From assembly GCF_002999335.1 (NCBI RefSeq), contig NW_020312414.1, positions 1-64,000 on the forward strand: a DNA stretch of 64,000 bases, written 5' to 3'. The position numbers and the translations under genes are program-made. Positions 12,301 to 23,839 of this stretch are shown here, piece after piece. How positions within the stretch are numbered: the first letter of the stretch is position 1; every line of letters begins with the position of its first letter. The notes under the pieces are model-generated. The model did no database searches. It saw nothing but the letters and a program-made list of their open reading frames with translations, and was not told the DNA's origin. The stretch is from Cyclospora cayetanensis. Taxonomy: Eukaryota; Apicomplexa; Conoidasida; Eucoccidiorida; Eimeriidae.

Positions 12301-15300
12301 GCCTGCGGCAGAACGCACCATCAGCGAAAACCACCGAAACTCTCTGCGATACACCCCACTAGCCAGACCCCAAGAGGCTTTACCTGCATGCAGCCTAGCA
12401 GCCCCCTGCCTTGTGAGTAAGAAATTAGGCGCCTGCACGTTACGATTTAGAGATGCCATCGAACCATGTCGCGTATAACTCGATCCGAAAAAGCCGTAAA
12501 AACCGCCAAACCCATTGGACGTGCATCTTCGTCTGCTGTCTCTAACGCCCTGCCCTCCGGCATGACGTAACAGCTCCACGTAGAGGCCTCTAGCGCAGCA
12601 ATAAAATCGAAAAGGCGGCAGCGCCGAGAACATCTATTCTTCTTCTTGTTGGTGTGCGGGGGTAGTCGCTTTCGTGGCGGCAACAGCAACTGCCGCTTCC
12701 CCTTCCCCTTTTCCTTCCCTCCCCCCGGACTGCCTACGAGGAGCGCGAGATCACTAGGCTCTGGCGCTTTGCACTCACCTTCATCCGCTGCGTTGGTGTC
12801 TCCCCAACCGAGGCGTGTGCTACAGTCTGGGAGCTGCTCGACAAGTTGATTGCAAGCGAAGAAGGAGACCTGTGTCGTGTCTGTACACCTCACGCAGATC
12901 GCCCCCCATTCCGGGAGCGCCAACAACGTGGCCCTTGTTACTGCTCTCAGCGAGCTCAAGTAAATCTGCAGACAAGCAGCAGAACGAATGCACACAAAAA
13001 ACAATAGCTGAGCAACTTCCTCTCCAGACAGTGCATCTGCAGCGGCCTCTTGGAGCGGTTAGCCACAGGAGTGGTCGAGTGCAGAACCGGCCGGAAAAAC
13101 AAAACATGGCAAACCGTGCGGACGGCTGCAGCAGATGCAGCTGCCCTTGCCAACAAAAAACGACTAGGATTCTTAAAAGAAGAGACACGTGCCTCGTTCA
13201 CTGCGGCAGCAAACGGCTGCAGATGCAGTCCTGGCTGCGGCTGTTGCCCCCCCCTTGCGTCTTGAATGTGCGCGAAGAGGAGGAGCGAAGACATTTGCAG
13301 GTTTGCTTCAGCTAAATAGGCGTCCTCCTCAGCAGCACTAGAGAAGGCCGTACGGGGCCGCTTTTCCTGCTTCGCATCATGAGAGCCACCCTCAAGCTCT
13401 TCATCCCCAATCGCAAAGAGAGCAGCGATAAAGGGCAGCTCAGCGGTGCTTTTGGGATCTTTTGATGCTGCCGCAGGAGAAACTACCGAAATGCCCAAGC
13501 ATCGGCCCTTGCTGCAGCACACGTATCGAAATGCACACAGACAACACACAAACATACATAGATATACACCTACATATAGATATACACACGTAGATATACA
13601 TATAGAGATATATACACAGACAACACGCACTCACACACATACAACATAGGCACACACAGGCATAGAGAAATAGAGAGATGGAGAGAAGACACACACAACA
13701 CTGGTTGGGTGTCAAGGCGCAAGGGCGGCAGCTGCAGCAGCATCAAGCACTCTTCTGCATCGCAACGTGTCACGGCGTCGTTGAGAGCAGGCACAGCACT
13801 GAAAGTACACCCCAAACCAACAGCACTAGAGGGAGCGCTAGCGATGCACAAGCCAAGGCAATGCAGGAGGCACCCTCACCCCTTTGCAAGTGCTGCTGCT
13901 TCCATATCCAAAGAGCCCTCAAGGCTGGCCAGGCTAATGGGGAGCAAGGAGACGCCGTTGCTGCTCTTGCAGCTGCTGTTGCTTTCAGCGCTTTCTTCCG
14001 AATTCAGAATCCAAAGGGCGAGGGGATCGCGGGAGGCGAGCACTGCAACTGTCTCTCTCGGAAGCCCTCCCGCACAGCCACGTCTGGCGACTCCAGCAAT
14101 TGCTGCAACACCACCGTCCCCCGCATTGCACTGCTAGTACACCGTGTAAACGCACGCGCCTAAGCAGGCCCCTTGCTGCTTATGAACATCTGAGGAAGTG
14201 TATACTGTGGTTCGCATGCGTCTTGCCTGCTGCGAACTGCGCGGCGCTCTACCCGAGTGAGCTCACCAGAGATCCTCAGCGAAGGCTCCACAGCGACCAA
14301 GACTCCCCCCTTTCCATCCGCAATGAAAAGCCCACTGCTATAGGTGTTCAGCAGCAAACGGTTGTCGCCTGCAGCAAAAACAGCCAACCAGCAACAGCAA
14401 CAACAGCATCGCGTGCGAAGAAAGCAGCGCGGCAGGCACTACGGACAGCAGCAGCAGCAGCAGCGCAGTCGCAGTGTCTGCACTGCTTTCTCTCAGAATT
14501 CGCAAAGAGCCCCCAAAATGCTGAGAGAAAACAGCAAGAGCATGCCCTGCTCTCGAATGTGAGGACAGAGCAGCTACCGCAGCTGCACCCTAGGAGCCAC
14601 ACACCCGTCCACGCAATCGCAGTAACAGCCTCTGGAAGAACTGCAGCTTCGACTTGTCGAAATCCAGGAGCAAGACAGCTTGCTGACGTTGCAGCCTTTT
14701 CAGAAAGGGGTGCTGTGTTGGCTGCTAAAGCACAGCCCTTCAAACAGTCCCCAACAGGCAGCACGACAGCTCTCCTGCCAGCTGCTACTGCCAGGAGGCG
14801 GCAGCAGTTGCTCAGCAGCAACTCAGATACAGGAGCCTCCAGCTAAGCCAAAAGGCAGCACATACACACACACACACACACACAACGCAGTAGCAGCAAG
14901 AAGTCACTACGCCTTCAGCGGCGTAGAGGAGAGCAGCGACAGCAGCACGCATAACACTCGGAGGCTGGCCATACACTGCGCAACGATGGCATTCCGCAGC
15001 AGGACCACAACAGCCAAAGTCGCGAGAGCAGCTGCACTTACTTCAATGGCTTGCTGGCGAAGCTTAAGAAACCCCCTAGCTGCGGATACAGCGCAATAAG
15101 GCAGAAGGCGCTCCCCCCATCCAAGGACCAACAAGCCGCAACAATGCAACACACAAATATTGTTCGCGCTGGTGCTGCTGAAGCTCCCATCCTTGTCCAG
15201 GGGCAGTCTGTAGGCTGCACAAAAAAAGCAAGAGACAGAGACAGTGACAAGGGCAGCCAACAATAGCGCGAGAAGCACGATGAGAGAGACATACGCGAGA

Positions 15301-15733
15301 AGCACGATGAGAGAGACATCCTGAAATTCCAGCTTCCCGCATCACTATCATACGTGCTACAGTTTCAGTAGCGGGCAGCCGCAAACACCTGCAGGATGAT
15401 CATGAGCATGAGCATAATCACGAGCATAAGCATGATGATGAGCATAATCATAATCACAAGCATAATCATGATCATGAGCATAATCATGAGCATGAGCATA
15501 ATCATGAGCATAATCATGAGCATGAGCATAATCATGAGCATGAGCATGATCATGAGCATAATCATGAGCATGATCATGAGCATGATCATGAGCATCATCA
15601 TGAGCATGAGCATGAGCATAATCATGAGCATAATCATGAGCATAATCATGCTCATGAGCACCCCACCATGCTGAAACTTGAGGGACCGGCAGTCCTCATG
15701 ACACTCCATAAAGTAAGGTTCCTCCATTGTCAT
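6078..15733 (-). CDS. FG nucleoporin with Nup214/Nup159-type layout
   Basis: This is a cytoplasmic-side nuclear-pore protein by architecture, which would dock mRNA-export factors. Read 5' to 3' on the minus strand it has WD-like beta-propeller exons (about 15.2-12.2 kb), a Gln-rich coiled coil (11.1-9.5 kb), a Pro/Asp/Lys 12-residue repeat (8.5-8.0 kb) and FG/GLFG motifs to the stop at 6078. Exons I could phase are 15733-15667, 15214-15042, from 14821, 14368-14267, 12303-12242, 11097-10313, 10071-9490, from 9366, ending 7039, and 6385-6078. Others, including propeller blades near 13.9-12.5 kb, are seen but not bounded. The chosen start is ATG 15733 (MTMEEPYFMECHEDC), which joins in phase to AYRLPLDKDGS. 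The order propeller, coiled coil, FG is that of Nup214/Nup159. Apicomplexan nucleoporins are poorly conserved, so the family name is inferred from layout, not from residue identity. Confidence 0.65.
8038..8465 (-). repeat. 36-bp coding minisatellite, about 12 copies
   Basis: The unit GTAGGATCTGGTGGGAGGAC... (plus-strand view) repeats every 36 bases. On the minus strand it encodes the 12-residue motif VLPPDPTKKAVA with K/Q and V/A swaps. The exact 36-base period keeps the frame, so copy number can vary without disrupting the nucleoporin. Flanking, degenerate PPDST/PPDRT units extend the tract on both sides. Confidence 0.95.
9490..11271 (-). CDS. Nucleoporin coiled-coil exons
   Basis: The exon 11097-10313 encodes long Gln/Leu/Glu heptad-like helices (for example LRQQLQQEQQKIDESLQRS, RILNRLFAQQQLLQQELQ). 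It ends at a GTACGT donor and is joined over a 241-base intron to the exon 10071-9490, which continues with a charged helix (KAVQEELVAALFPSQPLQAV). The preceding exon (ORF from 11972, ending at 11271) is Ser/Arg-rich and holds EVTVHFADRCRTLVRNTGTE near its start; it appears to use a GC donor (AAG|GCAAGT). In Nup214 relatives this region pairs with Nup88/Nup62 partners; that role here is inference. Confidence 0.55.
10160..10262. repeat. 29-bp tandem repeat inside an intron
   Basis: The unit GATGGAGCAGCAAGTGCAGC plus AGCAAAATC recurs every 29 bases, with three near-perfect copies. Because 29 is not a multiple of three it cannot be a stable coding repeat, and it lies inside the phased intron 10072-10312 of the nucleoporin gene. 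Confidence 0.85.
11098..11270 (-). other. Probable GC-AG intron in the nucleoporin gene
   Basis: The donor would be AAG|GCAAGT and the acceptor GCTGCCAG|GATTTGG, with phase 0 on both sides. An alternative GT donor about 60 bases downstream (TAT|GTAGGA) is also phase 0, so this case is weaker than the two in DRC3. Confidence 0.5.
12242..15214 (-). CDS. Nucleoporin beta-propeller exons
   Basis: Several short exons carry blade-like segments with alternating hydrophobic strands. Examples are NNICVLHCCGLLVLGWGERL (exon 15214-15042), CRLLAVAAGRRAVVLPVGD and VTAIAWTGVWLLGCSCGS (exon from 14821), NRLLLNTYSSGLFIADGKGG (exon 14368-14267), ETVAVLASRDPLALWILNSE (about 14.0 kb), LPFIAALFAIGDEELEGG (about 13.4 kb), FIAALEASTWSCYVMPEG (about 12.6 kb) and DADTPLLSSPAVFFIAESA (exon 12303-12242). 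The first segment resembles the opening 'LLAVSNKYGLLFVGG' blade of Nup159/Nup214. Introns between them contain CA-rich and TA-rich simple sequence, for example 13540-13680. Confidence 0.55.
14858..14884. repeat. CA dinucleotide microsatellite
   Basis: A run of alternating CA on the plus strand. It lies in the intron between the propeller exons ending 15042 and starting 14821. Confidence 0.9.
15395..15660. repeat. CATGAGCATAAT-type repeat in nucleoporin intron 1
   Basis: About 260 bases built from the hexamers CATGAG, CATAAT and CATGAT in changing order. It lies within the inferred intron 15215-15666 of the minus-strand nucleoporin gene. All three plus-strand readings are repetitive: one is free of stops from 15311 to 16234 and reads His at every second residue (HEHNHEHN...). 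The minus strand reads Met/Ile/Leu. The joining phases of the flanking exons favour an intronic position over coding. Confidence 0.85.
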
Positions 15734-18203
15734 GAAGCTTTCGAACGCTTCAGTGGCTGGTGGTGCTGCCGTGCAGTCAATGCCCACAGTTGCAGGTGCC
15801 GCTGCTGCTGCTGCAGAAGTTGCTGCTCTGCGCAAAGCATGCGCTGCCTTCCGTGCAGCCGAAGACAGCAGCGGGAAGTGCTTCAGCTGCGCGTCAAGGG
15901 AGGAGAGGCCAGCATCTGCAAGTGCTACAGCGCCTGCGGCGGCAGCTACAGCAACAAGGCCCCTGCTGCAGTTCAGGCGTGCTGCTGTTGCTGCCTTGTA
16001 CCCTGCCCAACGGTGTTATTGCTGGGAGGTTCTGCTCCTGCGGCAGCAGACGCAAAGCGGAGGTTTAGGGGGGAGGGGGGGGGGCCTCTAGGGGCCCTCG
16101 AAGGCGACCGCTGCTGCAGAGACCGCAGTGACAGTGGCAACAATCGCTGGGTAATCGGGTGTCCGCATGCGTCTACTACTACGTTTTTAACGGTGTTATG
16201 CGAGCTGTTGCTTCTTAAATTCGGTGCACCTTAGCGCAACGGTCAAGGGGTCGTGGCGCCCACGGAGAGGAGGCCCCGAGTCTTGTCATCGTCTGCTGCT
16301 GCTGCTGCTGCTGCTGCTTACCCATGGGCTTACTCCTAGCTTCGTGCAGCCACCAGGAATGCAGGAAATAAGGAAGTTAGGGCCGCGGATTAGCCTCTAA
16401 CACCTTGAAATAGGCAAAGCAGGAGGGATTTAAATTTGGCAATTGAGTGCCAGTTGAATTACCATTTGCCTGCCGCGCTGGCTGTGAGAGTGCTGCTGCC
16501 ATCTGCCGACTCAACAGCGAGCACCACTGTTGTGCAGCCCCTGCTGCCACACCAGCAACAGAGTATCACGGGTAAAACTACCTTGCCCACCCTTGTTACG
16601 CAAATTGTTATTTCAGAGGAGCCCTTTGAAGAAGACCTAGGGGCCTCAGCACACAGTAACCGCATCCGGCTTGCCACCTGTATGTACAGCCGGGCGACTG
16701 GAATTGTGCAGCGCTAAAAGGGCGGTCGCTGCGCCTGTCAGCTGCCGCCTAGCCAACAGAGGCGTGCGAGGCAGCCGAATTTCATCACTAAGAGGGCCTC
16801 GTGTGCAGGGTTCGCGCCATCTAGAGCCGCTTCCCATAAACTATTCGCTGCAGCAACCTGAAGCAAAGCAGCAAGACCAGGCGGCCAGCTGCTGCATGCT
16901 GTGTGCGGCCGAATTCCCTCGCCTTCTATCCTCCTTCTCCCCACTTACGTCTTCCTTCAACGAGGTGTTAGGTGCCACCACTGTGTTAGCAAGTCACGTG
17001 CTGCCCGCAACGCCAGCAGCAGGAGATCATCGCAACACGGAACTTCAAAGCGGCAGCTTCGATGATACCTGCACTTGCTGCTGCCCAATTCTTGCATGCT
17101 ATGCACCCCGGAAGTTGAGAAGGCATGGCGATCGCCGTCTGAAGACTTGGCTGATTACATAAGCAGCATCAACGAGGCCGACGACAGCGAGCATGGAGCA
17201 ACACGCTTTGGAGTCGATACGGGTGTCTCTCAGTCAGTGCAAAGTGGCAGAAGTCTCCGGCTTCTCTCCTTATTGGCGCCTCAAGGTGCTTATGGTGGTG
17301 CTGGTGGGGGGACCTCAGCTGCTGCTGCTGCTGCTGCTGCTTTCTTCGATTTTTCTTCCCTCTCTAGGGCTTGCTGTATTTGCTCATGACTGCGAAACTG
17401 GTTGTTGCAACGCTTTGAAGCTGCTCCTGCGCTGCAAAGCTAACTACTGGAGGTGCCGCTTCAGCTGCGTGCTGCAGTTTTCCTGTTGTTGCCTCCGCAA
17501 GCTGCCCCCTCACGAGACCATCGATCCACACACACAGGGATTGCAGTTGACACCGGAAAGAGCAAGTTGCAGCGAGGAGGCAGCGGGAGGCTGGGGAAGG
17601 GAGGCAGAAAGTGATGCGGCGGAGGGGGTGCTATGGGGGCTGCTGCTGCACGTATTCTGCCCCTCGCGTGTCTCTGTTTATGTACTGACACTGCAGGGTG
17701 CTCGCCAGGTTCGCGGAAAGCAGCAAGGCACCGTCTATGCGTATTCTCTCGAGTGAGATCTCTCTATCATCGTCGATGCGCACTGCTGCAGCAGTATTCG
17801 ACGCGGCCAGTGCAGGCACGACACGAGTGTACTATTCGCGCGAGCCTTTTTTCGTCTCCCTTTCGAAATTCAGAATTCAGATTCGACCCGATGCATGCAT
17901 GCATGCATGCATGCATGCTGCTGCGACGCAGTGCGAGCGAGGGCAAGCGCACCGCTGCCTGACAGTGTCCTTTCCCCTGTATTATGGGCAGCGTCAGGCG
18001 TCTCATTGAAAGGCGCTGCTGCTAAGTGCTGCTGCTAAGTGCTGCTGCGCTGTATTTGCTGTTTTTTTGTCTTGTTGTGTGGCTGTTGCCGCTGCAGATA
18101 TGTACCGACTGGCATCAGAAAGCCGTGTGTTGTGGACAGTCCCTGGAGCTTCCCTGCAGAGCTTATTCGAAACTCTCGCAGTAGCTCGTCTGCTTCTCCC
18201 CCG
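15734..18203. other. Gap with GCA tracts but no settled gene
   Basis: Open frames exist on both strands, mostly shadows of GCA/GCT runs (15790-16070, 16290-16320, 17310-17345). A possible acidic coding segment reads SEDLADYISSINEADDSEHG at about 17140-17200, but I could not join it to anything. A (GCAT)n tract lies at 17890-17918. The 5' end of the nucleoporin gene and the start of the Gln-rich locus border this gap, so promoters are expected here but not recognisable. Confidence 0.4.
17890..17918. repeat. ATGC tetranucleotide microsatellite
   Basis: About seven tandem ATGC units. The unit is self-complementary in register (TGCA), so the tract is palindromic and can form a cruciform or hairpin. 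Confidence 0.9.
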
Positions 18204-20907
18204 ATGCCAGAGATGCAGCAGTTTCAGAGGCAGCATCTGCAGAAGGAGCGGCGAATGTCGGGGGGCCCTTGTGCAAGGGAGCGCTGCTACATGGTGCCAG
18301 TTCGTCGGCGCTCCGCAGAGAACATCGATCCGACAGGCTTGCAGCAGCAGGCGCAAGAGTGCATGCATTTACGGGTGCAGCAGCAGGGAAACTGCGTGAC
18401 TTGGCTCCCGGCGGAAAGTACTTTCTTCTCCCCCCTGGGGTCGCTCCCGCAGCAGCAGCAGATGCTGCAGCTGCAGTACCAGCAAGAGACGGATCAGCAG
18501 AAACGGTATGTGCAGCAGCAGTGGCTAGTGCACCAGCAGCAGCAATACCAGCAAATGCAGAGGCTGCAGAGTCTGCAACAACAAGATCCTCTGCACCGTC
18601 ACAGATATTCAGATGGCTTCCACGCATGGGCCCAGCAGAAGCAGCAGCAAACGCAACTGCACCTGCAGCAGGAGCAACTGCAGCAGCAACAGCAGCAGCA
18701 GACGCAAACGCAACTGCACCTGCAGCAGCAGCAACAGCAGCAGCAACAGCAGCAGCAGCAGCAAACGCAACTGCAACTGCAGCAGGAGCAACTGCAGCAG
18801 CAACATCAGCAGCAGCAGCAAACGCAACTGCAACTGCAGCAGGAGCAACTGCAGCAGCAGAAGCATAAAAGTTTCTCGACGTGCCCCGATGCTTATGCTG
18901 CCTTTTCTCAGCAGTGTAGCAGCAGGACCCTCTCGGATGTCGACATTTGCTTATGTGGCTTTGCTCCTTCGCGAGTTGCTCTTCACAAGGAGCTTCCAGC
19001 GCAGCAGCAGCAGCGGAAAAAGTTGCAGCACCCGCTACCCCTGCCAGTTGCTGAGTGGCCAGTCGCTAACGGACCAGAAGCGCAGCAAAGCCTCACGGTG
19101 CAGTTTCTTCTGCAGAAGGTGCAGCAGCAGGAGCTTGTGATCCAGCAGCAGGAGCGGCAGCAACAGGAGCTGCAGCGCCAAGTCGCTTTGCTGCAGCAAA
19201 GGGCACGGCTAGAGGCGCATCACCTCGACACACCCCAGCAGCAGCAGCCTCTAAAGGGGCCTGTTGACGAGCCGCCTCCGTTAGAAGTCGCCTCTCCTAG
19301 CGACAGCCGGCAGCAGCGGCGGAACCAGCAAGACCATGCGTCTCCGAGGAGTGTACTTACAGGTCTACCGCTGGGGTGTTCAGCGCTGCTGGAAGTCGCA
19401 GCATCTTTTCCCTTCTCCTACGAGGACGCAGAGCGCTCTTTGTGCCCAGTGTCTGTTCACACACCGCGCGCGTGCTGCGTATGTTCGTGCAGGGAACGAA
19501 GCCTTGCGAAGCAAGTCCAGCGGGCACCCCCACGTGAGCCCTTCTTCTTCTGCTGCTGGGTACTGCAGCTGCTTGCGTTGTGTTTGCGCGCGGCTAGAGA
19601 CGCCTTTGCAGCGTTGCGTAGAATCGAAGGACGCCTTTTTGTTGCTTCTTTCGGTGCATCGGCTGTTGCAACTGGCTGTGCTTGTGGCGCTGTCCCCTCC
19701 AGAGTCTACCCGATGCATCCCGCGTGGAGTATTACTATTTGGACCGGGAAGACTCGATCGAGGAGGCTCCCTCGAGAGGTGCATCCAGGGGTGCCTCGTT
19801 TCCTCGGCACCCCACCTGCAGCATTTACGATCTGGGAGACGAGGGAGCTCCCCTCCAGCTGCAGTCTCTCACGGGAACCTCTCAGGAGGAGTGGCTGCAG
19901 CTCACTGGACGCTGCGGCAGTCCCTCCAACAGCTCCCCCGTTCGCGCTGCTGGCGACTCCGCGTCGAAAGACTCCTCTGAAGGTGTCTCGCTGAGTCAGG
20001 ATGACGGAGGAGATGACGCCGAGGAGAGTCCAGGGGAATATCAGGATGCGCAGGAGGGGCCTGCCTCCCCTGAAGACACGCTGAAGACTGCACAAGCAGG
20101 AACAGAGCCGCAAGCAGAGCCGGAGACTCCAGACCGGAGACTCTCCTCCGCGCGCAGTCCTGGTAAGAAGAGACTGCCTGCTGGTGTTGCTGCGCCTACG
20201 CGATGCTTGCGCCGACGCTGCTGCTGCCGGAAGGCACTCGATCTTTCGTCTGCGCGTGGCGTGCTTCGCACAGGGCGAACGGGAGAATCGCCGAGAGCGT
20301 CAACTTTCGAGGTACGGCATTCTCCTGCTGGAGCTGTTGCTGCTGGCGTGCATGCCCTGATGCATGCTTCAAGGGGGGCCGCTGCGGCTGCTGCTCTCTC
20401 TGCGTTGGCTTTCGCGGAGGCTCCGTGTGCTGCTGGTCGTTCAGGAGCTCGCAGTTTCCAAAAGATCGAAAGCAGGCAGTTCCGTCGCTGTTCAGCTGCT
20501 GGCGCTGGGGGTGTCTTGTGACTACGTTTTGCTCGGGGGTGTCGTTGCTGGTGCTGCAGGGCCTTCCAGTGTATGCTCGGTTTGGCCAGGTTGCGCAGCG
20601 CTACTTGAAGAGCATTGACAGGGCAGCAAAGGCCATGGAACCCGTGAAAACGTCACCGAGACACCAGGAGCAGCAGGCTGAAAGCCAGCTTAGCGGGGAG
20701 CAAGCAGTTCAGGAGTCTCAGCACGGGGCAGCAGGTGGGTCCTCGGCAAGAGCTCCTGCTTCAGCGGCAACAGCAGAAGCAAGCGAGGCTGAAGCAGCCG
20801 CCACGCCAGCACCTGAATCCCAGCAGCAGCAGCGGGAGCAGCAGCGGGAGCAGCAGCGGGAGCAGCAGCGGGAGCAGCAGCAGGAGCAGCAGCGGGAGCA
20901 GGCGTAA
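18204..20907 (+). CDS. Gln-rich protein locus, exon structure unresolved
   Basis: I do not recognise this gene. From ATG 18204 (MPEMQQFQRQHLQKERRMSG) a frame runs through Gln-rich sequence with TQLHLQQEQLQQQ units and a helical stretch (LQKVQQQELVIQQQERQQQE) to about 19330. Beyond that the same frame stays open to 19994 but looks unlike coding sequence. A second segment in another frame (about 19740-20160) is acidic (DDGGDDAEESPGEYQDAQEG) and ends at a GTAAGA donor. A terminal exon probably starts at about 20561 after a GCTGCAG acceptor (GLPVYARFGQVAQRYLKSID) and ends at 20907 in a run of REQQ tetrapeptides. The pieces may be one gene; the joins could not be phased. At 19726-19760 the residues GVLLFGP and TGKT occur in adjacent frames, see the rejected list. 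Confidence 0.4.
18645..18865 (+). repeat. CAG/CAA tract with CAACTGCA interruptions
   Basis: Higher-order repeat in which blocks of CAGCAGCAA are punctuated by CAACTGCACCTGCAG or CAACTGCAACTGCAG. In the Gln frame it reads Q runs interrupted by TQLHLQQEQLQ or TQLQLQQEQLQ. All six frames are open, which is why several long overlapping frames occur here. Confidence 0.85.
20828..20905 (+). repeat. 12-bp repeat encoding REQQ
   Basis: The unit CGGGAGCAGCAG is repeated about six times just before the stop codon of the Gln-rich locus, giving (REQQ)n with one Q-for-R change. Confidence 0.9.
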
Positions 20908-23839
20908 CAGGTGCAACACCGGCAGCTATCTGATGCTCGAGAAGGGTTGGCAGTCTTTTCTTCTCCCTTCTTCGTGCGGAGGCCCTCTTTCCTTGCCTGG
21001 CCTCCTCCCGCTTATCTTTGCTGCGAAGTGGAGACAGACAGGGAAGCCTTCGTATTTGCAGCTTCTGCAGCACGCACTACTCAGGAGGTTGCGAGACAGG
21101 AGCAGCTGCAGCCTCTAGTACTGCCATGCTTTTGCAGCAGGGGGCCCTAAGTAAAGGAACAGTTGCCTCCTCTGCACTTATTTTGCCCGTTCGCCGCTGG
21201 CGAAAGCACAAAAGATTCAGCAGCAGGAGCTGCTGAATCCTGGAGTAATTGGACGCTTCCGGATAAATACGTTTGTGAATACTGTAGAGGTGAGTTGAAT
21301 TTAGCCAGTGGCTCGTGGATGCACATCGGAGAGCCAGTCGTAAAAACTGCGAGTGGGTGTCAAGAAAGAGCTTTAGCTGGCAACTCATGTAGGCAGAGCG
21401 GGAAGACGACAATCGGGAGTGAAACAGACCAACGAAATTGGTTCAAAGAGCAACCCTAATATATATACATATATGTATTTCTTAGGGAAATCATTGAACG
21501 CCTAGTGGGAAGCAAGCAGGAACAAGATGCAGTTTGAGGGCAGTCTTCAGAAAAGATCCCTCACTGGGCGGCCAAGGGAGCAACTCAAGGGGCCCTTCTT
21601 GGAACAAAATAGTCAGTTAAGAGCTACCCCTTTAGGAGTCAGTAGAAGCAAGCTTACTGCGCACATTAGACGGTGCCCCTCATGGACTGTAACAATCCAT
21701 CAAAGGTCCCCGTAGGGGCACTCAACTCCAGGCTGCGCGTAATGCAAAGTTATCAAGTGCCTCCCAAAACAACGCCTCCCTTCTTCTGCCAGAAATCTTT
21801 AGACGTTCGACATGAGGGGTCAGTCAGGGGCAGCTTGGGGGCCCATGGTTACACCCTGTGAGCACTCCGAGTAGTACAGCTAGTTGACCCTGTCATCTTG
21901 CTCACGCACGCACAACATTGCGTTTTATTGAAGTGGTTGGCGCTACTCTGCAGTAGTCAAGTAATCCGAGCAGTCAAACCAACTAGATTCTCTACGCCTT
22001 TATGTAAATATGTCCAGGCAGAAGGAAGTGTCTAGCTGAAGTTTAGCGCAATGTGTCCTCTGAGGTTCCTTATTACGAGTATTTATCAGGGTTTGAGGCA
22101 GTATTATGAGGCTTGTATACCAGGGACGCCGTTGCACAACACGGCTCTGTGAGACACTTCTGTAGGGGGCAGTAATAGTCTCGAAGAGTGTGTGAACAAC
22201 CATCAGCGGGAACCACTGGATCTACGCCTCTTAGCTCATCAGAATGGCATGAATAGGGTGTGATGAGGCCTAGGGCACATTGCTATTGTGGATGGTGCTC
22301 ACGAGCACTTTATGCGAGGACAGAATGACGACAAATATCGAGTAAGACCTGCACACCTGCGCAGCAAGCGGGGAGAGGCCTCCAGCCTTTCGCATCCTCG
22401 CATAATAATATCGATATCATTGTGCAGGCATGCCATAGAGCCTGTTTTAGTGTCTAGTGGTTCTCGGTGTCGCTCGGAAGATGCGTTCTCATCCTGCTAC
22501 TGTAAAAGGCGCCTGTTTACTAGCCGCCCCCTCCGGTCACTCGCGTACGCCTCTAGCAAGCAAGCTTGAATTCATGCGACTGAAAAGGCTTGTGTGTCAG
22601 AAGCGGGTAAGGATAGTGGCATCGCATGAGGCCCAGTGTATGGCATGGCAGGCGAATTAGGGGCTGGAAGCAAGAGAAATGCAACAAACCTCAACCTGAC
22701 GCAGTAGAGTGCAGACACACATCCTCTTGTCAGGGCGAAGGGAAGCTCCTCAATGCCCACACGTAGCAAGAGGCTGTTGCAGATTTGCCAGTCTAACTAG
22801 CGGACAGAAACTACGGGAACCTATTGTGTGTGACCTCCAGAAATCCACGACACCCCTGACAACTTGGTGGAAATTCATTACTGTGCATACAATTATGCGG
22901 CCCTACGCAAGCCCGCCGACGCCGTTTCAGGTGTGGCTTCTTTAAGCATTCTCGTGATTTTTGCTGCCTTAGCAGCAGGACGTGCAAGAGTGGCAGCAAC
23001 AGCAAAAACAGAGCGACCTTCGAGGCAGTGCAGGGGGCACCCCCTTGAGAGGCGGCAAAGGTAGGCGCAGCAGCAGCGGCTACAGTTGAACTGGTAACAG
23101 CACCACTAGCAGTGAGAGCTGCGTCCTCGAGGAAAGGGTTCTAAATAACCAATGAAAGGAGGAGGAAACTTAAGTTTCCGCTGCCGCGGCATTTCCCCTA
23201 GAGCCAAACCCGTCGCTTCGAAGTCGTGTTGCTTCGTCGATGCTGCAAAGAAGAAAAGGGCAGCTGCAGCTTCTTCGTCATGTATTTGCTGCGGCGGCAA
23301 CTAGAAGATTCGTCGCGCGTTCGTTTGCGGCGCTTCCTGCGGCTGCGTGCGCTGCCACTGCAGGTAGTGGCCATCTTGCAGCATCGAGGACCCCCTGCCC
23401 CCCCTTGCCACGCCCCTTTCCCCTAATTCAGGTCCGCTATTTCCCACAGCGTTGCAAAAAGAGCATTTGCAATGCCTGCCGGAGCTTTAAGCGAGAGGCG
23501 TGTGCCGCCTTCGCTGCTACACCTGTTGGTCAGCCTGCGGAGTCGGCAGCGGCAGCAGCAACGGGGCTGTTGCAGGGGTGCCAAGTTTTCCATTGGCCTT
23601 GTTTCTTTCTTGAGGCAACTTCAGCAGCAGTAGGCAAGAGTGTCGTGTATTGAAGGCGAGAGCTTGCCGTCGAGGCGTGGAATATCCGACCCTCAGCGTT
23701 CAGCTGTGGGGAACCGTCGCGGTAGCATCGATCCTGGGAGAGGCGAGCAGCATCCGCTGTAGAAGCGGCTGCTGCAGCAGCGAGAAGGGCAGAAGCCCGG
23801 AGTTTCAGCTTCTGCAGCAGCAGCAGCACAGGCAGCGGG
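20908..23839. other. Mostly repeat-poor gap
   Basis: 21.2-23.0 kb is free of triplet runs and I find no supported gene. 23.2-23.8 kb returns to GCA/GCT-rich sequence immediately upstream of NOC1; frames there may be its 5' untranslated region or an unjoined first exon. An AT-rich palindromic motif ATATATACATATATGTAT lies at 21461-21478. Confidence 0.4.

Noticed and set aside
15365..15835. Minus-strand frame with a long Met/Ile/Leu repeat, looking like a membrane protein.
   Set aside because: The repeat part lies in the intron between the exon ending 15667 and the exon starting 15214, which join in phase as FQH-AYRLPL. Only the first residues of the frame are coding.
19726..19765. Walker-A-like residues: GVLLFGP in one frame and TGKT immediately after in the next frame, suggesting a broken AAA ATPase.
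   Set aside because: No other AAA element (Walker B, SRH, sensor motifs) is seen upstream or downstream in any frame, and the region is rich in chance open frames. A frameshifted ATPase cannot be supported without a database search.
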